A DNA stretch of 8,003 bases from Bacteroidota bacterium. Lineage in GTDB: Bacteria > Bacteroidota > Bacteroidia > Bacteroidales > Prolixibacteraceae. Location: assembly GCA_030706665.1 (NCBI GenBank), contig JAUZOB010000151.1:1-8003 (forward strand). The letters are read 5' to 3'. The position numbers were made by a program, and so were the translations under genes. Every line of letters starts with the position of its first letter. Position 1 is the stretch's first letter. The notes below the pieces were generated by a model. The model did no database searches, was not told where the DNA came from, and worked only from the letters and a program-made list of their open reading frames with translations. Positions 1 to 5,860 of this stretch are shown piece by piece.

Positions 1-1
1 A

Positions 2-907
2 TGTGCTGTGATTACACACGGATCGACAATGGTCTTTGTTGAAGACTTTGATCCTCTGCTTGTTCTGGCTTCGATACATAAAGAACGTTGCACTTCTCTC
101 TACGGAGTCCCTACGATGTTTATTGCGGAATTACACCATCCGATGTTTGAGATGTTCGATCTGACATCACTTCGAACTGGCATCATGGCCGGAGCACCAT
201 GCCCGATCGAGACCTTAAAAGAGGTAATGGAACGTATGCACTGTAAAGACATAATCAGTGTATATGGCCTGACAGAAACCTCACCGGGGATGACTGCGAC
301 CCGGGTTACCGATTCACCAGAGATCCGGGCAACCACTGTTGGTCGCTCTTTCCCATTTGTCGAAGTTGCAGTTTTAGATCCTGAAACCAATGAGAAATGT
401 CCTCCCGAAGTGCAGGGTGAACTTTGTTGCAGAGGTTACAATATCATGAAAGGGTATTATAAAATGCCCGAAGAAACTGCCCGTGTGATCGATTCAGAAG
501 GATGGCTTCATTCAGGTGATTTGGGCGTTGTAGACGAAAATGGTTACTACAGGGTCACCGGAAGAATCAAGGATATGATTATACGTGGCGGTGAAAATAT
601 CTATCCCCGCGAACTTGAAAATTTCCTTTACCGAATGCCTCAAATTGAAGCGGTTGAAGTTGCCGGCGTTCCCAGTCCAAAATATGGCGAACAGGTCGGT
701 GCATTCATAAAAGTAAAAAAAGATTTCACTTTAACCGAAGAAGAAGTTCATGATTTCTGTAGGGGGAATATCGCTCGTTATAAGATCCCCAAATACATTT
801 TCTTCATAGATGGCTTTCCGATGACTGCCAGTGGGAAAATTCAGAAATATAAACTCCGTGAGTGGAGTCTTGAGCTCTTAAAAGAGAAAGGAATTGAAGT
901 AATTTAG
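2..907 (+). CDS. Acyl-CoA synthetase (AMP-binding, ACSF2/FadD-like), C-terminal part, 5' truncated
   Basis: This is an ATP-dependent ligase that activates a carboxylic acid, probably a fatty acid, to an acyl-adenylate and then to acyl-CoA in the cytoplasm. The frame is open to the window edge, so the start lies upstream; a GTG at base 8 is internal, not a real start. Counting from base 2, the adenylate-forming motifs appear in order: YGLTETSPG at 88-96, GELCCRGYNIMKGYY at about 139-153, GWLHSGDLG at 167-175, and GRIKDMIIRGGENIYP at about 187-202. The C-terminal lid motif TASGKIQK ends at about 282, with the likely catalytic lysine near 279. About 301 residues are visible of a family usually near 540-570, so the N-terminal P-loop half is missing. 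The RGGENIYP and ARYKIPKY stretches resemble the medium-chain ACSF2 group, but the substrate cannot be read from sequence. It ends in TAG and is followed by its own terminator, so it is transcriptionally separate from the TonB operon. Confidence 0.95.
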   Translation, partial: CAVITHGSTMVFVEDFDPLLVLASIHKERCTSLYGVPTMFIAELHHPMFEMFDLTSLRTGIMAGAPCPIETLKEVMERMHCKDIISVYGLTETSPGMTATRVTDSPEIRATTVGRSFPFVEVAVLDPETNEKCPPEVQGELCCRGYNIMKGYYKMPEETARVIDSEGWLHSGDLGVVDENGYYRVTGRIKDMIIRGGENIYPRELENFLYRMPQIEAVEVAGVPSPKYGEQVGAFIKVKKDFTLTEEEVHDFCRGNIARYKIPKYIFFIDGFPMTASGKIQKYKLREWSLELLKEKGIEVI

Positions 908-948
908 TCACTTTTTTACGGCAATAAAACCACAAGATTCTGAATATC

Positions 949-985
949 ATGGCTTTCATTTTTTACAAATGAAAGCCATTTTTTT
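949..985 (+). terminator. Intrinsic terminator of the acyl-CoA synthetase gene
   Basis: The arms at 949-961 and 967-979 are exact reverse complements (13 bp, ATGGCTTTCATTT and its complement). They are separated by a 5-base loop (TTTAC) and followed by a T-tract at 979-985. It lies 41 bases after the stop codon, the expected place for a Rho-independent terminator. Confidence 0.9.
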
Positions 986-1042
986 AATCTTAAATTTTCA
1001 TTAAACCAATTTTACTCTTATTTTTGGAGTTCAAATTATTTG

Positions 1043-1309
1043 ATGAATTATTACATTTGTCAGTCAAAAATTAATAAATTGAGTGTATATCTTTTAATTT
1101 TGGTTTTAGTTTGGTTAAGTGTATTTGCCACTTCCTTTACTTCCGGAACCATTTTGGAAGGTTTATTCCTGTGTCCAATTGGAAACAGTGGCATTGTTGG
1201 AAGTGTTGGGATTGATGTTGAAGGAGAAAAAAATGATGCTGTGCATAACTATGTAAGTTCTTTTACCCAAGGTAACCCTCACCTTGCTTTTATTCCCTGT
1301 CAGAATTAA
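1043..1309 (+). CDS. Doubtful small ORF with one hydrophobic segment (88 aa)
   Basis: I do not recognise this reading frame. From the ATG at 1043 it encodes 88 residues, and a TTG lies one codon upstream. A hydrophobic stretch at about residues 14-31 (VYLLILVLVWLSVFATSF) could be a signal or membrane anchor. The rest is a glycine-rich then polar tail with cysteines at 44 and 86. A GGAG at 1026-1029 lies 13 bases before the start, rather far for a ribosome binding site. A TAnnTTTG-like box (1019-1026) overlaps that GGAG but has no clear -33 partner. The positive case is a lone, plausible membrane peptide after a strong terminator. The negative case is AT-rich surroundings and no family resemblance. 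It may be a chance ORF or the remnant of a lost gene. Confidence 0.25.
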   Translation: MNYYICQSKINKLSVYLLILVLVWLSVFATSFTSGTILEGLFLCPIGNSGIVGSVGIDVEGEKNDAVHNYVSSFTQGNPHLAFIPCQN

Positions 1310-1318
1310 TACTTAGAA

Positions 1319-1546
1319 ATGGTAGCTTCATTCTCATTTTTGAATAGAATAAATCTAAAAGTATTAACTTTGTTTGTCACGGGAGTAATATCGTTATTCC
1401 TTTCACGGGTAAAAGGTATTATTATCAGACATGTCATTTTTTTAAGAAAAAAAAGTAATTTCAACCCCGCTATTGAAATAAAAGTAGCAGGTAGAAATTG
1501 TGTCTCATTATTTAAAAGGGATATGAGAATTAACTTAAATAGCTGA
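1319..1546 (+). CDS. Very doubtful small ORF (75 aa), basic with one hydrophobic segment
   Basis: This frame starts 9 bases after the preceding small ORF and runs 75 codons to a TGA. The product would be strongly basic (many K/R), with a hydrophobic patch at about residues 13-29 followed by RVKGIIIRHVIFLRKK. No ribosome binding site precedes the ATG and no known motif is visible. The DNA is AT-rich with homopolymer runs near 1437-1455, which can keep a frame open by chance. I list it so that the region is documented; most likely it is not a gene or is a degraded fragment. Confidence 0.12.
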   Translation: MVASFSFLNRINLKVLTLFVTGVISLFLSRVKGIIIRHVIFLRKKSNFNPAIEIKVAGRNCVSLFKRDMRINLNS

Positions 1547-1615
1547 GACCGAGATATGATTTAAGATTAAAAAAGAGCTTCATCGAGAAATTTGTCATTG
1601 AAGCAGGAAATAAAG

Positions 1616-1642
1616 TTTGGCTATTACATCACATTATATTTG
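1616..1642 (+). promoter_or_regulatory. Probable Bacteroidota-type promoter of the exbB-exbD-tonB operon
   Basis: TATATTTG at 1635-1642 is an exact match to the Bacteroidota -7 box TAnnTTTG, and TTTG at 1616-1619 can serve as the -33 element. The 15-base gap between them is shorter than the roughly 17-21 bases usual for this promoter type, so the -33 assignment is the weaker half. Transcription would begin near 1648 and give a leader of about 55 bases to the ATG at 1702. Confidence 0.5.
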
Positions 1643-1701
1643 TAATTAGTATTTATTGAGAGTGAGAGTATATTAACTATTTTAAAAATTGATTGTCTAA
1701 T

Positions 1702-2505
1702 ATGAAATCAGGAAAAAAAACAAAAAAAAGTGGGTCGATCTTTACGACTCTTGCTATCCCTACACTTTTTTGTGTAGCTGTGGTTCTTTTCATTTATGTA
1801 TTCGGTAGTCCGACAAACTTCCAGGGTGGTGATCCTCATGGTCAACCAATCCCGGGTAACTACTTCGGTATCGTTTACAAAGGGGGATTCATTGTTCCTA
1901 TCCTTATGACATGTTTAATGATTGTGTTAACTTTTTCTGTTGAACGTCTTATCGCTTTGGGAAGAGCTAAAGGAAAAGGTTCAATGACAACTTTTGTTGG
2001 AAATATTCGTAGTTTGCTTGCAGCAAATAAAGTTGATGAAGCAATCGCAATTTGCGACAAACAAAAAGGTTCAGTAAGTAACGTATTGAGATCAACTCTT
2101 TTGAGATACAAAGCTGTTGAAAAAGAAACATCATTAACTAAAGAACAGCAGATTCTTGCTATTCAGAAAGAACTCGAAGAAGCAACTTCTCTTGAGCTTC
2201 CAACTCTTGAACAGAATCTGGTTATTCTTGCAACACTAGCTTCTCTTTCTACTCTTTTGGGTCTTCTTGGAACTGTACTTGGTATGATCCGTGCATTCGC
2301 CGCTCTTGCAAATGCAGGTTCTCCTGACTCTGTTGCACTTGCCGCTGGTATTTCTGAAGCACTTATCAATACTGCATTTGGTATCGGTACTGCTGCTCTT
2401 GCTATTATTTCTTATAGTGTATTTACAACTAAAATCGACAAATTAACTTATGCTATTGACGAAGCTGGATTCAGTATTGTTCAAACTTACGCATCTAACC
2501 ATTAA
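1702..2505 (+). CDS. exbB: ExbB, MotA/TolQ/ExbB family proton channel subunit
   Basis: ExbB is the inner-membrane scaffold and channel-forming subunit that, with ExbD, converts proton flow into movement of TonB. The preferred start is the ATG at 1702 (267 aa); a TTG at 1693 would add three residues, and neither has a clear Shine-Dalgarno. Numbered from the ATG, hydrophobic segments lie at about 12-35, 62-82, 174-197 and 219-242. The last three correspond to the usual ExbB helices, and the first is an extra N-terminal helix. The family signature is clear: GLLGTVLGMIRAF (187-199) and EALINTAFGIGTAA (219-232). E219, T190 and T224 align with E. coli residues E176, T148 and T181, which line the channel. 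A cytoplasmic region with mixed charged helices lies between the second and third helices (about 85-170). It is the first gene of the operon, 36 bases before the first exbD. Confidence 0.96.
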   Translation: MKSGKKTKKSGSIFTTLAIPTLFCVAVVLFIYVFGSPTNFQGGDPHGQPIPGNYFGIVYKGGFIVPILMTCLMIVLTFSVERLIALGRAKGKGSMTTFVGNIRSLLAANKVDEAIAICDKQKGSVSNVLRSTLLRYKAVEKETSLTKEQQILAIQKELEEATSLELPTLEQNLVILATLASLSTLLGLLGTVLGMIRAFAALANAGSPDSVALAAGISEALINTAFGIGTAALAIISYSVFTTKIDKLTYAIDEAGFSIVQTYASNH

Positions 2506-2541
2506 TAGTTAATTTGTTTAATTTTAACAATATACTGATCT

Positions 2542-3150
2542 ATGCCAAAAGTTAAAGTTGCCAGAAAAAGTACGGCATTAGACATGGCGCCGATGTGTGA
2601 CGTAGGATTTTTGTTGCTTACATTCCTTCTTCTTACATCGACTTTCATCAAGAAAGAAGCTGTCCAGGTCGCTACGCCGAAGTCAACTTCAGAGATCAAG
2701 ATCTCTGAAAAGAATGTACTTCAAATTCTGGTCGACAATGATGGTAAAGTATTTATTGGGTTAGATAAACAGGCTGACCGCGCTACGATTTTGGAAAAAG
2801 TCGGAGAAAAGTATGGTCTTAGTTTTACGGCAAAGCAAATTAAAGATTTCAGTTTGGTTCCCTCATTCGGAGTCCCGACAGAAAAACTGAAAGCTTATTT
2901 GGATTTACCTGCCGAACTAAGGGACATGAAAGAAAATGCGCTAGGTATACCTGCTGACTCATTAAATAATCAATTCAAAGACTGGGTTAAAGCCGCACGT
3001 GAAATAAACCCGGATCTGATTATTGCCATTAAAGCCGACCAAAAGACTCCCTATCCGAAAATTAAGAATGTGATGAGCACACTTCAGGATTTACGTGAAA
3101 ACAGATATCATTTGATCACTTCTCTTGAAGAAGCTCCTAAAGGACTATAA
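2542..3150 (+). CDS. exbD: ExbD/TolR family subunit, first paralogue (enlarged)
   Basis: This proton-channel partner of ExbB has one membrane helix and a periplasmic domain. A short basic cytoplasmic head (1-12) precedes the signature LDMAPMCDVGFLLLTFLLL. D20 sits at the place of the essential proton-carrying aspartate (D25 in E. coli ExbD), and the helix spans about 18-36. The periplasmic part ends in the typical fold PDLIIAIKADQKTPYPKIKNVMSTL (about 157-181) followed by a final strand. At 202 residues it is clearly longer than the usual ~140. The excess lies around 80-157, a polar, probably helical insertion between the first strands (SEKNVLQILVDNDGKVFIG) and the C-terminal half. It is 10 bases ahead of a second, different exbD, so the complex probably contains two kinds of ExbD. 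The start is the ATG at 2542, without a strong ribosome binding site. Confidence 0.95.
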   Translation: MPKVKVARKSTALDMAPMCDVGFLLLTFLLLTSTFIKKEAVQVATPKSTSEIKISEKNVLQILVDNDGKVFIGLDKQADRATILEKVGEKYGLSFTAKQIKDFSLVPSFGVPTEKLKAYLDLPAELRDMKENALGIPADSLNNQFKDWVKAAREINPDLIIAIKADQKTPYPKIKNVMSTLQDLRENRYHLITSLEEAPKGL

Positions 3151-3160
3151 TTTATAGAAT

Positions 3161-3784
3161 ATGTCAGAAATAAGTACAGATAAAGGCACTAAGAAAAAAG
3201 GCCAACCCAAGAAGTTATCTACGAGGGTGGACTTTACTCCCATGGTGGACTTGGCATTTCTCCTTATCACATTCTTCATTCTTTCGACTTCAATGATGAA
3301 GCCGGAGACTATGGAAATTAGTATGCCTTCGAAAGATAAGGTAAAAGAGGAGGAACAAACCAAGGTCAAAGCATCGAATGCAATTACCATTATGCTTGGT
3401 AAAAACGATAAAGTTTACTACTACTTCGGAACTCCGGATACGGCAAAAGTAAAAATTACGACCTTTGCCCCTAAAGGAGGAATCCGTGATATCCTGTTAA
3501 AACGTAACATGGATGTAGCAAAACAGATTTTCGAACTGAAAGCTAAAAAAGCAAATAAGCAAATCACACAGGATCAATTCACAGCAGAATCAGCAAAAAT
3601 CAGAGACAATAAGGCTGCTCCTACGGTCATGATTAAAGCAACTGATGAATCCAATTATAATAATTTGGTCAACATCCTGGATGAAATGAATATTTGCAGT
3701 ATTGCTAAGTATGCTATTGTTCCGATCGAAGGAAGGGACAAAGAGATGATTAAGAAAAAGGATCCGGATTCCGGATTGAAATGA
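3161..3784 (+). CDS. exbD: ExbD/TolR family subunit, second paralogue (enlarged)
   Basis: This second ExbD-type subunit is encoded directly after the first. Residues 1-22 are a lysine-rich cytoplasmic head, and VDFTPMVDLAFLLITFFILSTS (23-44) is the classical ExbD signature and membrane helix, with D30 as the presumed proton-relay aspartate. A periplasmic strand (ASNAITIMLGKNDKVYYYFG, 71-90) is followed by a lysine-rich, probably helical insertion (about 92-150) and the C-terminal strand-helix-strand part (APTVMIKATDESNYNNLVNILDEM, 153-176). A basic tail (191-207) follows. At 207 residues it is longer than the ~140 of E. coli ExbD. It differs from the first paralogue in head, insertion and tail, so it is not a recent duplicate. 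The gap to tonB is 27 bases. The family call is firm; the division of labour between the two ExbDs is unknown. Confidence 0.95.
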   Translation: MSEISTDKGTKKKGQPKKLSTRVDFTPMVDLAFLLITFFILSTSMMKPETMEISMPSKDKVKEEEQTKVKASNAITIMLGKNDKVYYYFGTPDTAKVKITTFAPKGGIRDILLKRNMDVAKQIFELKAKKANKQITQDQFTAESAKIRDNKAAPTVMIKATDESNYNNLVNILDEMNICSIAKYAIVPIEGRDKEMIKKKDPDSGLK

Positions 3785-3811
3785 TTTCAGAATCTTTAAA
3801 GAAAGAAAGGC

Positions 3812-4627
3812 ATGCTTAAGAAAATTGACATTAATTCCGACGAATGGTGCGACATAGTCTTTGAAGGTAAAAACAAAGAATATGGCGCTTACGTTTTGCG
3901 CAAACTTTCAGACCGACGGCATTTGAGATCCTTGATCATTGTGACAGTTCTCTTTGTGTTTGCAATGTTGACTCCTTCTCTTTTGAAGTTTGTATTACCT
4001 AAAAAGCACGAGGCAAACATTGAGGTTACCAGCTTGCAAAACATTAAGGTGGAAATGAACAAGCCCAAAGAATTGCCTAAGTTTGAAAAAACTCCGCCCC
4101 CTCCGCCGTTGAAAAACTCCATCAAATTTGTCCCTCCGGTTATCAAACCGGATGAGCAGGTTAAAGATGATGAGCAAATGAAATCGCAGGACGAACTAAC
4201 ACAAACGAAAACTGCAATTTCGACTGCAACCGTAACCGGCGGTAGTGATAAAGGTGTCGACGTAGCCGACATCGAAGTGAAAAAGGAAATTGTTCAGGAA
4301 GAAGAAAAACCATTCCTGGCTGTTGAACAGATGCCTGAATTCCCAGGCGGTATGGAACAGCTGGTCAAGTTCTTGAGAAAGAACCTGAAGTATCCTGTAA
4401 TTGCCCAGGAAATGGGTATTGAGGGAACAGTGGTCCTTACTTTCGTAGTAAGTAAAACCGGAAACATTTCTAACATTAAAGTTATACGTTCTATTGGTGG
4501 TGGTTGCGACGAAGAAGCTCAGCGAATCGTTAAAATAATGCCTCCATGGAAGGCGGGGAAACAAAATGGTAACGCTGTACCTGTACAGTTTACCTTACCT
4601 GTTAAATTTGTTCTCCAAAAAGAATAA
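3812..4627 (+). CDS. tonB: TonB energy transducer
   Basis: TonB is the periplasm-spanning protein that passes energy from ExbB/ExbD to outer-membrane TonB-dependent transporters. It has an extended cytoplasmic head (1-39) with EWCDIVFEGKNKEYGAYVLRK (11-31), a motif I recognise from Bacteroidota TonB proteins. One membrane helix lies at about 40-61. A proline-rich segment at about 86-113 includes a PPPPP run (95-99), and an acidic linker spans about 114-166. The C-terminal domain (about 172-271) is typical: FPGGMEQLVKFLRKNLKYP (177-195), GTVVLTFVVSKTGNISNIKV (205-224), and the closing PPWKAGKQNG plus VPVQFTLPVKF (244-267). At 271 residues the length is normal. AAAGAAAGG lies immediately before the ATG, closer than an ideal Shine-Dalgarno. 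It is fourth in the exbB-exbD-exbD operon, and a hairpin 9 bases after the stop separates it from the accessory genes. Confidence 0.96.
   Translation: MLKKIDINSDEWCDIVFEGKNKEYGAYVLRKLSDRRHLRSLIIVTVLFVFAMLTPSLLKFVLPKKHEANIEVTSLQNIKVEMNKPKELPKFEKTPPPPPLKNSIKFVPPVIKPDEQVKDDEQMKSQDELTQTKTAISTATVTGGSDKGVDVADIEVKKEIVQEEEKPFLAVEQMPEFPGGMEQLVKFLRKNLKYPVIAQEMGIEGTVVLTFVVSKTGNISNIKVIRSIGGGCDEEAQRIVKIMPPWKAGKQNGNAVPVQFTLPVKFVLQKE
4603..4610 (+). promoter_or_regulatory. Possible -7 box inside the 3' end of tonB
   Basis: TAAATTTG exactly fits the TAnnTTTG -7 box and could drive the accessory genes, with transcription starting near 4617, just ahead of the hairpin at 4636. No good -33 element (TTG/TTTG) is present at the right distance; only CTG at 4581-4583. 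The bases also encode the conserved VKFV end of TonB, so the match may be chance. Confidence 0.2.
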
Positions 4628-4635
4628 AAGTTTTT

Positions 4636-4669
4636 AGATCTCCGGAAGTTTCTTTCGGAGATCTTTTTT
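4636..4669 (+). terminator. Terminator or attenuator between tonB and the accessory genes
   Basis: The arms at 4636-4648 and 4652-4664 pair over 13 bp (AGATCTCCG and its exact complement, extended inwards by one G-U and three more pairs), closed by a 3-base loop. A run of T follows at 4664-4669. This is a good intrinsic terminator by form. The next gene starts only 11 bases after the T-run, on the same strand. Either it ends most tonB transcripts and lowers downstream expression by partial read-through, or it acts as a leader hairpin for an internal promoter. Confidence 0.8.
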
Positions 4670-4680
4670 AATTTTACAAA

Positions 4681-4902
4681 ATGAGCAATAATTACAGGCT
4701 AAATAAATTTCTGAAAATCTTTGGGGCTGGTATGGTTCTTGTCTATATTGGCTTAGGAGTGTTGATGTTATTCACTCCCTATTTTAACGAGACGATCCCA
4801 AAAACCAATCGTTATTTGATTGGTATTGCTTTAATAGGATATGGAGCTTATAGATTTTACAGAACTTTAAAAACAAAACAATATGAGGACGATCAGGAAT
4901 AG
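4681..4902 (+). CDS. Small two-helix membrane protein of unknown function (73 aa)
   Basis: I cannot assign a function to this protein. It has a short basic head (YRLNKFLK), a hydrophobic segment at about 12-33 (IFGAGMVLVYIGLGVLMLFT), a polar loop with FNETIPKTNR (35-44), and a second hydrophobic segment at about 45-60 (YLIGIALIGYGAYRFY). A charged tail ends in EDDQE. The positive-inside pattern suggests that both ends face the cytoplasm. The coding case is good: ATG start, sensible composition, and tight linkage to its neighbours. Its last 20 bases overlap the start of the following lipoprotein gene, which suggests translational coupling. From general memory, small hydrophobic proteins occur at this point in Bacteroidales TonB loci. 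It may be an assembly factor or a partner of the following exported proteins, but that is only inference. Confidence 0.8.
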   Translation: MSNNYRLNKFLKIFGAGMVLVYIGLGVLMLFTPYFNETIPKTNRYLIGIALIGYGAYRFYRTLKTKQYEDDQE

Positions 4903-5839
4903 TGTAGTTTTATTTCTGGGATTAATCTTTCTTATTTTTTATTCCTGCCAGAATAAAGGAACTAAGACGTCTCTCGATACTCCCACAACCGGAGTTATCA
5001 AGATTGGTGTTGATGAAACTTTCGAACCAATTATTGATTCTGAAATCACTGTTTTCGAAAGTATTTATAAGAGCGCAGGTATTATACCGGCATATAAACC
5101 GGAGGTTGATATTTTCAATCTATTGGTTAAAGATAGCGTGCGTATGATAATTGCTTCACGACAATTGACTCAAAAAGAAAAAGAATATTTCGAATCAAAA
5201 ACTATTTACCCCAAAGAAGTCAAGATTGCCGTAGATGGCATTGCTCTTATTACAAATCGTTCAAATCGCGATACACTAATCACTACCGAGACGATCCGAA
5301 AAATCTTAACCGGAGAAATAAAAAAATGGAGCGATATTTATCCGAATTCAAAACTTGGAGCTATTAAGGTTATTTTTGATAATCCTAACTCCAGCACTGT
5401 TCAGCATTTGATGAGAACTCTATGCAAAGGTCAAACATTGTCCTCAAAAAATGTATCTGCACTGAAAAATAATGTAGAGGTTGCCAATTATGTCTCTAAA
5501 AGTCCAAATGCAATTGGTGTAATAGGCGTTAACTGGATTAGCAACCGTAAAGATACAACCTGTATGGGATTCCTTGATAAAATCAGGGTAATGGCTGTTA
5601 CTAAAGAAGCAAAAGCGACAGTAGCAAACAGCTTCCAACCTTATCAAGCCTATCTGGCGACTCAACAATATCCATTAACCCGGGATATTTATATAATCAT
5701 AACAGACCCACGTGTGGGACTCACATCAGGATTTACATCCTTTGTGTCTAGCGATAAAGGGCAGCGGATTATCCTGAAATCAGGAATATTACCCGCAAAT
5801 GCGCCACTTAGGGTTATTAAAGTAAATGACAATTTCTAA
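4883..5839 (+). CDS. PstS-fold substrate-binding lipoprotein, ligand uncertain
   Basis: This is an exported, probably lipid-anchored protein of the PstS-like periplasmic binding family (318 aa). The N-terminus has a basic start (MRTIRN), a hydrophobic core at about 8-20 and a lipobox-like IFYSC with C22 as the likely lipidated cysteine. CQNKGTK lacks the acidic residues of a surface-export signal, so a periplasm-facing anchor is expected. Family features are VDGIALITNRSNRDTLIT (117-134) followed by IRKILTGEIKKWSDI (138-152), NAIGVIGVNWI (209-219), and GFTSFVSSDKGQRIILKSGI (283-302) near the C-terminus. The usual phosphate-binding RxxGSGT segment is replaced by FDNPNSST (165-172), and the N-terminal strand (IKIGVDETFEPI, 39-50) lacks the usual GSS/GAG. 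It may therefore bind something other than phosphate, or nothing small. No PstABC transporter genes are in the window. It overlaps the preceding gene by 20 bases and lies 21 bases before the TPR gene. Confidence 0.85.
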   Translation: MRTIRNSVVLFLGLIFLIFYSCQNKGTKTSLDTPTTGVIKIGVDETFEPIIDSEITVFESIYKSAGIIPAYKPEVDIFNLLVKDSVRMIIASRQLTQKEKEYFESKTIYPKEVKIAVDGIALITNRSNRDTLITTETIRKILTGEIKKWSDIYPNSKLGAIKVIFDNPNSSTVQHLMRTLCKGQTLSSKNVSALKNNVEVANYVSKSPNAIGVIGVNWISNRKDTTCMGFLDKIRVMAVTKEAKATVANSFQPYQAYLATQQYPLTRDIYIIITDPRVGLTSGFTSFVSSDKGQRIILKSGILPANAPLRVIKVNDNF

Positions 5840-5860
5840 CAATTTTAAACTTTATCTTCT

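Larger units (their letters stand above)
986..1701. other. AT-rich spacer between acyl-CoA synthetase and the TonB operon
   Basis: These roughly 700 bases separate two well-defined transcription units. They hold no gene I can identify with confidence. There are only two weak small ORFs (1043-1309 and 1319-1546) and a probable promoter at 1616-1642. Small structures seen are an imperfect palindrome at 1382-1400 (7 pairs including one G-T), a TCACGGG direct repeat at 1377-1383 and 1403-1409, and a 6-bp inverted repeat GCTTCA/TGAAGC at 1577-1582 and 1599-1604. Each is short enough to be chance. I saw no tRNA-like fold or insertion-sequence end. The spacer is unusually long compared with the tight gene packing elsewhere in the window, so it could be decayed coding sequence or a long regulatory region. 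Confidence 0.5.

Noticed and set aside
100..390. 96-codon minus-strand ORF inside the acyl-CoA synthetase
   Set aside because: It lies wholly within a confidently identified gene and shows no domain features.
1019..1026. TATTTTTG, a -7-like box before the small ORF at 1043
   Set aside because: It lacks a -33 partner, overlaps the possible ribosome binding site and lies in a T-rich tract where such matches are common.
1377..1409. TCACGGG direct repeat and a small palindrome at 1382-1400
   Set aside because: There are two copies of 7 bases and a 7-pair stem with a G-T, with no third copy or periodicity. This is not enough for a repeat array or a regulator site.
1577..1604. Inverted repeat GCTTCA/TGAAGC upstream of the exbB promoter
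   Set aside because: It is only 6 bp with a 16-base gap, which is expected by chance in AT-rich DNA. It is too weak to call an operator.
2506..2541. Possible promoter between exbB and the first exbD (TTAATTTG-like)
   Set aside because: The sequence does not fit TAnnTTTG with correct spacing, and the 36-base gap is normal inside an operon.
3889..4272. 127-codon minus-strand ORF antisense to tonB
   Set aside because: It is the mirror of the tonB reading frame, with Ser/Cys/Gly-rich low-complexity content from the antisense of the proline and lysine codons. It has no family motif, while the plus strand is clearly TonB.
4196..4564. 122-codon minus-strand ORF antisense to the tonB C-terminal domain
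   Set aside because: It is antisense to a conserved domain, rich in Phe/Asn/Tyr/His as expected for shadow frames, and without a recognisable motif.
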